Below are positions 7,650-14,273 of a stretch of 17,518 bases of DNA, piece by piece; within the stretch, counting starts at the first letter, position 1, and every line of letters starts with the position of its first letter. The notes below the pieces were generated by a model. That model ran no database searches. It was not told the origin of the DNA and was given only the letters and a program-made list of their open reading frames with translations. The stretch comes from Trebonia sp. (GTDB taxonomy: Bacteria; Actinomycetota; Actinomycetes; Streptosporangiales; Streptosporangiaceae). A program made the position numbers and the translations under genes. The stretch is from positions 1-17,518 of the forward strand of contig JASHPP010000313.1 in assembly GCA_030038035.1 (NCBI GenBank). The letters run 5' to 3'.

Positions 7650-7677
7650 ACGGCGTACGACATAGTACGGCGTACGA
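7628..7677. promoter_or_regulatory. triple palindromic operator, probable TetR-family binding sites
   Basis: Three 15-bp boxes lie between the divergent tetR and drrA genes. Box 1 is TCGTACACCGTACTG (7628-7642), box 2 TCGTACGGCGTACGA (7646-7660, perfect around a central G) and box 3 TAGTACGGCGTACGA (7663-7677). Their centres (7635, 7653, 7670) are 18 and 17 bases apart. The flanks also make a larger inverted repeat, CTCTCGTAC to GTACGAGAG (7625-7680), with one mismatch across 17-base arms. Confidence 0.8.
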
Positions 7678-7694
7678 GAGCGAGGGAGGACCTA

Positions 7695-8660
7695 ATGGGA
7701 CGTCCCGAGGCGCCCGCCATCGAGGCGCGCGGGCTTGTCAAGCAGTTCGGGAAGGCGAGGGCGCTGTCCGGGCTGGACCTGACGGTGGCGCCGGGCACCG
7801 TCTACGGCCTGCTCGGCCCGAACGGCGCGGGGAAGACCACGGCGGTCCGCGTGCTCGCCACGCTGGTCAAGCCGGACGCCGGCCAGGCACGCATCGTGGG
7901 GCACGACGTGGTGGCGCACGCCGCCGCGGTCCGCAAGGCCATCGGGCTCACCGGCCAGTACGCGGCGCTGGACGAGTACCTGTCCGGGCGGGCGAACCTG
8001 GTCATGATCGGCCAGCTCAGCAGGCTGACCGCGAAGGCGGCACGGCGCCGCGCCGACGACCTGCTGGCCCGCTTCGGCCTGGCCGACGCGGCCACCCGGG
8101 CGGTCAAGACGTACTCCGGCGGCATGCGGCGCCGACTCGACCTGGCCGCGAGCCTGCTCGGGCACCCGGCGGTGCTGTTCCTTGACGAGCCGACCACCGG
8201 TCTTGACCCGGCGGCCCGCGCGCTGATGTGGAGCATCGTCCGCCAACTCGCCGCGGATGGCACCACGCTGCTGCTGACCACGCAGTACCTGGACGAAGCC
8301 GACCAGCTGGCCGACCGCATCGCGGTCATGGACGGCGGGCGGGTCATCGCAGCGGGCACGCCGGCCGAGCTCAAATCCTCTGTCGGCGGCCAGCGCGTCG
8401 CGCTGACGCTGGCCCCGGGCACCGACACGCAGGCGGCCGCCGCCGCGCTCAAGCCGTTCGCCACCGGCCCCGTGATCGCGAACGAAACGGGCCTCCTGCT
8501 CGAGGTCCCCGTCGCCGCGGCCGACGGGCTGGCCACCGACGTGCTGCGCGCGCTCGACGCGATGAACGTGACGGTCAGCGACATATCCGTGCGCACCGCG
8601 TCGCTTGACGATGTGTTCCTCACGCTGACCGGGCACAAGGCGGAAGGAGAAGCCGCATGA
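7695..8660 (+). CDS. DrrA-type drug-export ABC transporter, ATP-binding subunit
   Basis: This 321-residue cytoplasmic ATPase powers export by the membrane partner encoded next. Walker A is GPNGAGKTT (41-49), the Q-loop Gln is near 88, the signature is YSGGM (140-144), Walker B is VLFLDEP (160-166) with D-loop TTGLD, and the switch region is TTQYLDEAD (195-203). The H-loop His is replaced by Gln, as is usual in the daunorubicin-resistance (DrrA) subfamily. A C-terminal extension of about 100 residues after the nucleotide-binding domain is also typical. The ATG has GGGAGGA four bases upstream. The stop overlaps the permease start (ATGA). Probably controlled by the divergent TetR protein. The exported compound cannot be inferred. 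Confidence 0.93.
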   Translation: MGRPEAPAIEARGLVKQFGKARALSGLDLTVAPGTVYGLLGPNGAGKTTAVRVLATLVKPDAGQARIVGHDVVAHAAAVRKAIGLTGQYAALDEYLSGRANLVMIGQLSRLTAKAARRRADDLLARFGLADAATRAVKTYSGGMRRRLDLAASLLGHPAVLFLDEPTTGLDPAARALMWSIVRQLAADGTTLLLTTQYLDEADQLADRIAVMDGGRVIAAGTPAELKSSVGGQRVALTLAPGTDTQAAAAALKPFATGPVIANETGLLLEVPVAAADGLATDVLRALDAMNVTVSDISVRTASLDDVFLTLTGHKAEGEAA

Positions 8661-9490
8661 CCACGCTGTCCGCCGCGGACCTGACCACCGGGCGAGGACT
8701 GTTCCCCCAGTTCCTGAGCGACGTATGGGTGCTGACCAAGCGCAGCATCGCCCGGATAAGGAATGAGCCGGAGACGCTCTCCGACGTGACCATACAGCCG
8801 GTGCTTTTCGTGCTGATGTTCGCCTACGTGTTCGGCGGCGCGATTGGCGTCGGCGGCGGGAGCTACCACGAGTACCTCATCGGCGGCATGCTCGGCATGG
8901 GGCTGGCGCAGACGGCGCCAGGCACCGCGGTCGCGGTCGTGTCCGACATGTCCACCGGGCTGATCGACCGGTTCCGCTCGCTGCCGATGTCGCGCGCGGC
9001 CGTGCTGACGGCGCGGACGATCGCCGACCTGCTCACCCAGCTGATCGGGGCCGCCATGGTCGCGGCCGTCGGGCTCGCGATCGGCTGGCGAATCCACACC
9101 GGCGCCGGCGACGCGATCGAGGCGTTCGCGCTCGCGCTGCTGTTCGGCTACGCGTTCACCTGGGCGGGGGTCTGCCTCGGCATGGTGCTGCGCAGCCCGG
9201 AAGCCGCGCAGCAGACGGGCTTCATCATCTTCCTGCCGTTGACGTTCATCTCCAGTGCCTTCGTGCCGACGCAGAGCATGCCGGGCTGGCTGCAGCCGGT
9301 CGCGGAATGGAACCCGATGTCCTCGCTGGCCGCCGCGTGCCGCCAGCTGTTCGGCAATCCGAACCCGGCGGCCGATGTCGCCGCGTGGCCGGCGCAGCAC
9401 GCCGAGCTTGCGGTGGTCTGCTGGTCGCTCGCGATGCTCGTGGTCTTCGCCCCGCTCGCCGTGCACTTGTACATGCGCAAGACCCGGTAA
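8657..9490 (+). CDS. DrrB-type ABC-2 transporter permease
   Basis: This 277-residue ABC-2 family membrane protein forms the export channel with the preceding ATPase. About six hydrophobic segments are visible (near 46-63, 73-97, 122-143, 155-177, 186-207 and 250-272). The short N-terminal cytoplasmic part contains the TKRSIARIRNEPE stretch (27-39) common to DrrB proteins. The loop VVSDMSTGLIDRFRSLPM (94-111) is the conserved EAA-like ABC-2 segment that contacts the ATPase. AFVPTQSMPGWLQ and WNPMS lie before the last helix, as in homologues. The start ATG overlaps the drrA stop in ATGA, with GGAAGGAGAAG upstream, so translation is coupled. Confidence 0.92.
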   Translation: MTTLSAADLTTGRGLFPQFLSDVWVLTKRSIARIRNEPETLSDVTIQPVLFVLMFAYVFGGAIGVGGGSYHEYLIGGMLGMGLAQTAPGTAVAVVSDMSTGLIDRFRSLPMSRAAVLTARTIADLLTQLIGAAMVAAVGLAIGWRIHTGAGDAIEAFALALLFGYAFTWAGVCLGMVLRSPEAAQQTGFIIFLPLTFISSAFVPTQSMPGWLQPVAEWNPMSSLAAACRQLFGNPNPAADVAAWPAQHAELAVVCWSLAMLVVFAPLAVHLYMRKTR

Positions 9491-9496
9491 GCGCAC

Positions 9497-9510
9497 GTTT
9501 CACGTGAAGC
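9497..9510. promoter_or_regulatory. parS-like ParB-binding sequence
   Basis: GTTTCACGTGAAGC differs at one of 14 positions from the highly conserved bacterial/actinobacterial parS core GTTTCACGTGAAAC. The central TTCACGTGAA (9499-9508) is a perfect palindrome. It starts seven bases after the drrB stop codon. The match is to known parS sites; actual ParB binding is inferred. It could instead be an operator for another regulator, since CACGTG-centred palindromes have other readers. Confidence 0.6.
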
Positions 9511-9668
9511 ATCACGTCACAGCAGACACGGGCGCACTCGCGAACTGACGCGCGTGTCGGCGATCGCGACATGCCGCCGTATACGAAACGGCCGACTGGG
9601 AGAAGATATCGGTCGAGAAGATGCTCATTCCGATACACATCCGACCGAGACCGAGGGAGGCGCAACAA

Positions 9669-10169
9669 ATGCGATTCCATGGTATGGCTCGCCGGATCAT
9701 CCTGGCTCCGGCGCTTGGCCTGGCGCTCGCCGTTGCGATAACAGCCTGCTCCAGCAGTTCACCTAGCTCCACCACCCCGTCCGCGAGCGCGACGCCGGCC
9801 AGCACGGCCGCGACGATCGCGACGATCACGTCCAACTGGGAGGCGTTCTTCAGCGCGTCGACCTCCAACTCCAAGAGGCTCGAGCTGCTCCAGAACGGCC
9901 AGACGTTCGCCTCGGTCGTCACCTCCCTGTCCAGCGGCCTCGGCTCGGAGGCGTCGGCCAAGGTCACCTCGGTGACGCTGACGTCGCCCACCCAGGCCAC
10001 CGTCAAGTACGAGGTGCTGCTCGGCGGGCAGCCCGCGCCGATTCCCGCGCAGACGGGCACCGCGCTGTACGAGGACGGCGTCTGGAAGGTAAGTGACAGC
10101 AGCCTCTGCGCCCTGCTCGCCCTCGAGAACAACGGGAAAGCGCCATCGGTGTGCAGTTCGGCAAGCTGA
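9669..10169 (+). CDS. MTB12-like secreted lipoprotein
   Basis: A 166-residue precursor with a lipoprotein signal: positively charged RFHGMARR, a hydrophobic stretch (10-23) and a lipobox ITAC with lipidated Cys27. A Ser/Thr/Pro/Ala-rich linker (28-52) leads to a compact domain with WEAFF, KRLELLQNGQTF (69-80), VTSVTLTSPTQATVKYEVLLGG (99-120) and YEDGVWKVSDSSLCALL (134-150). That pattern resembles the C-terminal domain of the mycobacterial low-molecular-weight antigen MTB12, an NTF2-like fold of unknown function. Cys147 and Cys162 could form a disulfide. I chose ATG 9669, with GGGAGG eight bases upstream, over the in-frame ATG at 9621, which would put charged residues before the signal. Its 3' end overlaps the MFS gene by 19 bases, suggesting an operon. 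Confidence 0.78.
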   Translation: MRFHGMARRIILAPALGLALAVAITACSSSSPSSTTPSASATPASTAATIATITSNWEAFFSASTSNSKRLELLQNGQTFASVVTSLSSGLGSEASAKVTSVTLTSPTQATVKYEVLLGGQPAPIPAQTGTALYEDGVWKVSDSSLCALLALENNGKAPSVCSSAS

Positions 10170-11740
10170 CGGGTCCGCTGCCGGCCGGCCGCCGGGCCGG
10201 CAGCGCGACCGTTGAGGCGGCAGGCGCGCGCCCGGGCGCGAGTTCCCTCGCGCTCGCGGCGCTGTGCACGCTGCTCTTCCTGACCTTCCTCGACAACACG
10301 GTCGTCTCGGTGGCGCTTGGCGCCATCCAGACCGACCTGCACGCCGGGGTCACCGACCTGCAGTGGGTTGTGGGCGCGTACGCGCTCACGTTCGCCAGCA
10401 TCATGCTCGCCTGCGGCATGATCGGCGACGAGCTCGGCCGCAAGGCGGTCATGCTGACCGGCGCCGGCGTGTTCTGCGCCGGGTCCGTGCTGTGCGCGCT
10501 CGCCCCCAATCCGCAGGTGCTGATCGCCGGCCGCGCCGTGATGGGGCTCGGCGCGGCGGCCAGCGAGCCGGGCACCCTGTCGGTGCTGCGGCACATCTAC
10601 GTGGGCGAGCGCGCCCGCGCCAGGGCCGTCGGCGTCTGGGCGGCGGTCTCAGGAATGGCGCTGGCGCTCGGGCCGGTGATCGGCGGCGCGATCATCGGGG
10701 TGTGGAGCTGGCGCGGGATCTTCTGGTTCAACCTCGCGTTCGGCCTCGCCGCGCTGGTCATCGCCACCGTCGTCGTACCGGAGAGCGCCGACCCGACCGC
10801 GGCGCGGGTGGACGCCGCGGGCACGCTGCTCGGCGCGGGCGCGCTGGCCACCTTCGTGTTCGCGATCATCGACGCCGAGGCGGCCGGCTTCGCCGCACCG
10901 GTCGTGATCGCGCTGCTCTGCGCCGCGGCGGCGCTCGCGGCGGCGTTCTGCCTGTGGGAGCGGCGCGCCCCCAACCCGCTGCTCGACCTGCGGTACTTCC
11001 GGACGCCGCAGTTCACGGTGCCGAACATCGCCGCGTTCTGCGTGTATTTCGCGACGTTCGCGATCTTCTTCTTCACCGCGCTGTACCTGGTCGAGGTCGT
11101 CGGCGACTCCGGGTACACGATCGCCCTGGTGTTCCTGCCGATGACGGTGCTCATGATCCTGGCCTCGCTGCTGACCGGGAACTGGACCGGGGCCGTAGGG
11201 CCGCGCTGGCCGATCACGACCGGCTGCCTGCTGTTCGGCGCGGGGCTGCTGATCACCAACGCGATCATCAGCCCGCACCCACCCTACGCGGGGCTGGCCC
11301 TGTCGCTCGCGCTCGCCGGGATCGGCATCGGAATCACGGTGACGCCGGTCACCTCGGCCGCGCTCGGGGCAGTGCCGCCGCAGCGGTCGGGCATGGCCGC
11401 GTCGTCGGTGAACACGAGCCGCGAGATGGGGGCCGTGACCGGCGTGGCGATCCTCGGCGCGCTCGTCTCCAGCCGGCTGAACGCCGACCTCAGCGGCGAA
11501 CTGCAGCGCCTCGGCGTTCCGCTGTTTTACAAGTCGGTCATCATCCAGGCCATCGAGACCGGGCAGACGCAGGTGCCAGCCGCCTACGCCGCGTACAAGA
11601 AGATCATCGACGAGCTGTTCGGGGCCGCGGACGGCGCCTTCGGCTCCGGGCTGCACGCGGCGCTGTACCTGGCCGCCGGCCTGGTGCTGCTGGCCGGGGC
11701 GCTCGCTGCTGCTACGCTCCGCGATGAACCGGATCGTTAG
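10151..11740 (+). CDS. DHA2-family (EmrB/QacA-like) MFS drug exporter
   Basis: A proton-coupled multidrug exporter of 529 residues, the size of the 14-helix DHA2 family. TM1 carries FLDNTVVSVALGAIQ (46-60, the LDxTxVNVALP signature). Motif A is GMIGDELGRKA (89-99). Motif C, which marks exporters, is SGMALALGPVIGGAIIGVW (167-185), followed by SWRGIFWFN (186-194). The late motif GMAASSVNTSREMGAVTGVAI also matches DHA2 proteins. The start is GTG 10151, inside the lipoprotein gene, with only a weak GGGAAAG 10 bases upstream, so it may depend on translation of the lipoprotein. The substrate is unknown. No regulator adjoins it. Confidence 0.9.
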   Translation: MQFGKLTGPLPAGRRAGSATVEAAGARPGASSLALAALCTLLFLTFLDNTVVSVALGAIQTDLHAGVTDLQWVVGAYALTFASIMLACGMIGDELGRKAVMLTGAGVFCAGSVLCALAPNPQVLIAGRAVMGLGAAASEPGTLSVLRHIYVGERARARAVGVWAAVSGMALALGPVIGGAIIGVWSWRGIFWFNLAFGLAALVIATVVVPESADPTAARVDAAGTLLGAGALATFVFAIIDAEAAGFAAPVVIALLCAAAALAAAFCLWERRAPNPLLDLRYFRTPQFTVPNIAAFCVYFATFAIFFFTALYLVEVVGDSGYTIALVFLPMTVLMILASLLTGNWTGAVGPRWPITTGCLLFGAGLLITNAIISPHPPYAGLALSLALAGIGIGITVTPVTSAALGAVPPQRSGMAASSVNTSREMGAVTGVAILGALVSSRLNADLSGELQRLGVPLFYKSVIIQAIETGQTQVPAAYAAYKKIIDELFGAADGAFGSGLHAALYLAAGLVLLAGALAAATLRDEPDR

Positions 11741-11757
11741 CGGGAAGAGAGACCGCC

Positions 11758-12126
11758 TTGCGCTGCTACGCCCCGAGAACCGCCGCGATCGTGGCGCTGC
11801 TTATCGTCGGTTGTCTTGCCCTGCCGCACGGCGCCGGGCACGCGTTCGCGGCCGCGGGCCTGCTCACGACCATCGTGATCGCGCTCGGCGTGGCGGGCGT
11901 GGCCGCGGGCGCTATCGTGGTAACTGCCGCGACGGTCAGGCGGCGGCGAGCCGCGGCCGGGGCGTGCCACACGTGTAGTCATCCATGTCGGGAAGAGCCC
12001 GACCTCGGCACACCACAGTGGCCGCACCGGCCGCTTACGCGCACCACGCTCCCTGTCGTGGTCCTCCCCCGGCAGGCGCCCGCCGCGGAGGCCGGGACCT
12101 CCAGGGAGAAAGAGCTCACACGCTGA
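11758..12126 (+). CDS. small two-TM membrane protein with CxxCxxxC tail, unknown function
   Basis: I do not recognise a family. The 122-residue frame begins at TTG 11758, behind GGGAAGAGAG, 17 bases after the MFS stop. Two hydrophobic segments (about 8-24 and 30-60) are followed by RRRR (61-64), a clear positive-inside anchor, then Cys70, Cys73 and Cys77 in CHTCSHPC and a polar Pro/Arg-rich tail. The hydrophobic half looks like real coding sequence: its codons are GC3-biased, and other frames there give Arg-rich nonsense. The tail (from about residue 75) overlaps the treX tail on the other strand and an imperfect hairpin, so one of the two tails is probably not conserved. It may be an accessory part of the MFS operon, or just co-transcribed. 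Confidence 0.5.
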   Translation: MRCYAPRTAAIVALLIVGCLALPHGAGHAFAAAGLLTTIVIALGVAGVAAGAIVVTAATVRRRRAAAGACHTCSHPCREEPDLGTPQWPHRPLTRTTLPVVVLPRQAPAAEAGTSREKELTR

Positions 12127-14273
12127 CAGCCGGCGGGGACCGTTCGGGATAAGACTCGGGGTGCGCGAAGTACGGTCAGGCTGCGCGGGCGGACCGTTAC
12201 CTGGTCGCCGGCGTGGCGGGGCTGGCCGCCTGCTGGCACGGCGGGGTCGTAGCTGTCCAGGTCGGTCAGCCATTCCTGGTCCTGGCGCAGCGGCGGCAGC
12301 GTGAAGATGACCGACTCCCACCAGGCGTTGACCAGGACAAGGAAGTCGTCGTCCAGCATGGGCGTGCCGTCCGGGGCTTCGTCGGGGTCGTCCGAGCCGT
12401 CCAGGTAGACCGCGATGGCGTGGGCGGCCGGGTCCGCCCACTCGGACTCCGTCACCGGCGTGCCCGCGGGGGAATACCAGCCGAGCTCGGCCGTCTCGGC
12501 GCCGGTCAGGAACTTGGCGCGGCGGAACACCGGGTGCGCGTGGCGGAACGCGATCAGCCGCCTGGCGTAGTCGCGCAGCCCGGCGTCGGCGGCTGCCCAG
12601 TCGAGCCAGGAGATCTCGTTGTCCTGGCAGTAGGCGTTGTTGTTCCCGAGCTGGGTGCGGCCGGACTCGTCGCCGCCGAGCAACAGCGGCATGCCGAACG
12701 ACAGCAGCAGGGTGGTGAGCAGCGCGCGGGACTGGCGTCCGCGCAGTTCGCCGATGTCCGGGTCGGCCGTCGGTCCCTCGGTGCCGCAGTTCCAGGACCG
12801 GTTGTCGTCGTTGCCGTCCCTGTTGCCCTCGCGGTTGGCCTCGTTGTGCTTGGCGTCGTAGGAGACCAGGTCCCTGAGCGTGAACCCGTCGTGGACGGTG
12901 ATCAGGTTAACCGACGCGGTCGGGCGGCGGCGGCCGGCCCCGTACAGGTCGGAGGACCCGCTGAACCGGGTGGCGAACTCGGCCACGCCGGTGTCCTGGC
13001 TGCGCCAGAAGTCGCGCATGCAGTCGCGGTACCGGCCGTTCCACTCCCGCCACTGGGCCGGGAACCGGCCGAGGTCGTAGCTGTCGGACTCGCCGACGTC
13101 CCACGGCTCGGCGATCAGCTTCGCCTGCGACACGACGGGATCCTGCGCGATCAGGTCGAAGAAGGCCGAGAGCTGGTCGAAGCCGCCGTCCTGGCGGGCC
13201 AGGGTGGCCGCGAGGTCGAACCGGAAGCCGTCGACGCGCATCTCGGACAGCCAGTACCGCAGGCTGTCCATGATGAGGCGGAGCGTCATCGGGTGGCCCG
13301 CGTTCAGCGAGTTCCCTGTGCCCGTCGTGTCGTAGTACCTGCCCGGGTCGCCCTGGACCAGCCGGTAGTAGGCGGGATTGTCCAGGCCGCGGAAGCTGAG
13401 CGTGGGGCCGCCCTGGCTGCCCTCCGCCGTGTGGTTGAAGACGACGTCGAGGATGACCTCGATGCCCGCCCGGTGCAGCGCCTTCACCATGTCCTTGAAC
13501 TCGCTCACCTGGGCCGCGGGATCGGTCGCCGCCGCGTAGCCGCGGTGCGGCGCGAAGAAGCCGATCGTGTTGTAGCCCCAGTAGTTGGTCAGGCCGCGGT
13601 CGAGCAGGAACTCCTCGGTCACGTACTCGTGCACGGGCAGCAGCTCCACCGCGGTGATCCCGAGCTCCTGCAGGTAGCAGGTCGCGGCGTCGTGCGCCAT
13701 CCCCGCGTACGTCCCGCGCAGCCCGGGCGGGATGCCGGGGTGGCGCATCGTAAAGCCCCTGACGTGGGTTTCGTAGATGATCGTGTCGGCGTGCGGCGTG
13801 CCCGGCTTGGTGTCGCCGTCCCAGTCGTAGCCGGAGTCGATCACGACCGCCTTCGGCACGTGGCCGCTCGAGTCGCTGCCGCTTGGCTCATCCGGGTTGC
13901 CCGGGTCGTGCCCGAGCAGCTCGGGGCCGTAGGTCACGCTGCCGGACAAGGCGCGGGCGTAGGGGTCGAGCAGCAGCTTGTTCGGATTGCAGCGCAGTCC
14001 GCGGCGCGGCTCGAACGGGCCGCGGACGCGGTAGCCGTACGCCTGGCCCGGGCCAGCGCCCGGCACGAAGCCGTGCCAGACGCCCGCGTCGTAGCCCCCG
14101 AGCGGCAGCCGGGTCTCCGCGCCGTCGGCGCCGAACAGGCAGAGGGTGACCTCCTCGGCGATCGTCGAGGCGACCGCGAAGTTCGTGCCGCCGTCACGCG
14201 GCGTCGCCCCGAGCACCGCACCGTCGCCGGGGGCCGCCTTGCCCGCCGGCGCGGTGCCGGCGGGGCTGGTCAT
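11979..14273 (-). CDS. treX: glycogen debranching enzyme (TreX/GlgX)
   Basis: It hydrolyses alpha-1,6 branch points of glycogen or limit dextrins, supplying linear maltooligosaccharides for TreY/TreZ in the cytoplasm. The 764-residue protein has an N-terminal CBM48 domain (about 18-110) and a GH13 isoamylase-type barrel: DVVFNH (276-281), GFRFDLA with nucleophile Asp353, LIAEPWD with acid/base Glu389, and TVHDGF with Asp462. NPNKLLLDPYA (96-106) and LLGGDESGRTQ are also family hallmarks. ATG 14273 overlaps the upstream glycosidase stop (ATGA), with GGAGGAG about six bases before it. The family normally ends near the RSLTVLR strand. Here 61 further low-complexity residues follow (about 11982-12164), antisense to the small membrane protein gene, so the stop may have been displaced. 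Confidence 0.93.
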   Translation of the reverse strand: MTSPAGTAPAGKAAPGDGAVLGATPRDGGTNFAVASTIAEEVTLCLFGADGAETRLPLGGYDAGVWHGFVPGAGPGQAYGYRVRGPFEPRRGLRCNPNKLLLDPYARALSGSVTYGPELLGHDPGNPDEPSGSDSSGHVPKAVVIDSGYDWDGDTKPGTPHADTIIYETHVRGFTMRHPGIPPGLRGTYAGMAHDAATCYLQELGITAVELLPVHEYVTEEFLLDRGLTNYWGYNTIGFFAPHRGYAAATDPAAQVSEFKDMVKALHRAGIEVILDVVFNHTAEGSQGGPTLSFRGLDNPAYYRLVQGDPGRYYDTTGTGNSLNAGHPMTLRLIMDSLRYWLSEMRVDGFRFDLAATLARQDGGFDQLSAFFDLIAQDPVVSQAKLIAEPWDVGESDSYDLGRFPAQWREWNGRYRDCMRDFWRSQDTGVAEFATRFSGSSDLYGAGRRRPTASVNLITVHDGFTLRDLVSYDAKHNEANREGNRDGNDDNRSWNCGTEGPTADPDIGELRGRQSRALLTTLLLSFGMPLLLGGDESGRTQLGNNNAYCQDNEISWLDWAAADAGLRDYARRLIAFRHAHPVFRRAKFLTGAETAELGWYSPAGTPVTESEWADPAAHAIAVYLDGSDDPDEAPDGTPMLDDDFLVLVNAWWESVIFTLPPLRQDQEWLTDLDSYDPAVPAGGQPRHAGDQVTVRPRSLTVLRAPRVLSRTVPAGCQRVSSFSLEVPASAAGACRGRTTTGSVVRVSGRCGHCGVPRSGSSRHG
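12049..12108. terminator. imperfect inverted repeat at the convergent treX / membrane-protein gene ends
   Basis: CTCCCTG, GGTCC and CCGGC (12049-12073) pair with GCCGG, GGACC and CAGGGAG (12091-12108) in the same order, with small internal loops, giving a GC-rich hairpin. It lies where two operons converge, inside the overlapping tails of both frames. There is no U-tract on either side, so a bidirectional terminator role is inferred from position and structure only. Confidence 0.35.

Noticed and set aside
9550..9575. GCGATCGC palindrome between drrB and the lipoprotein gene
   Set aside because: An 8-base palindrome of this composition is common by chance in GC-rich DNA, and nothing nearby gives it a role.
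11724..11978. 84-codon frame starting ATG 11724 with TACGCT five bases upstream, which looks like a leaderless gene
   Set aside because: The product is Arg-rich with no hydrophobic or conserved pattern. The overlapping frame from TTG 11758 gives two clean membrane helices and GC3-biased codons.
4562..14269. The block between treYZ and treX as a mobile genomic island
   Set aside because: No integrase, transposase, flanking direct repeats or tRNA target site are visible. Composition matches the surroundings, and ctaB is a core gene.
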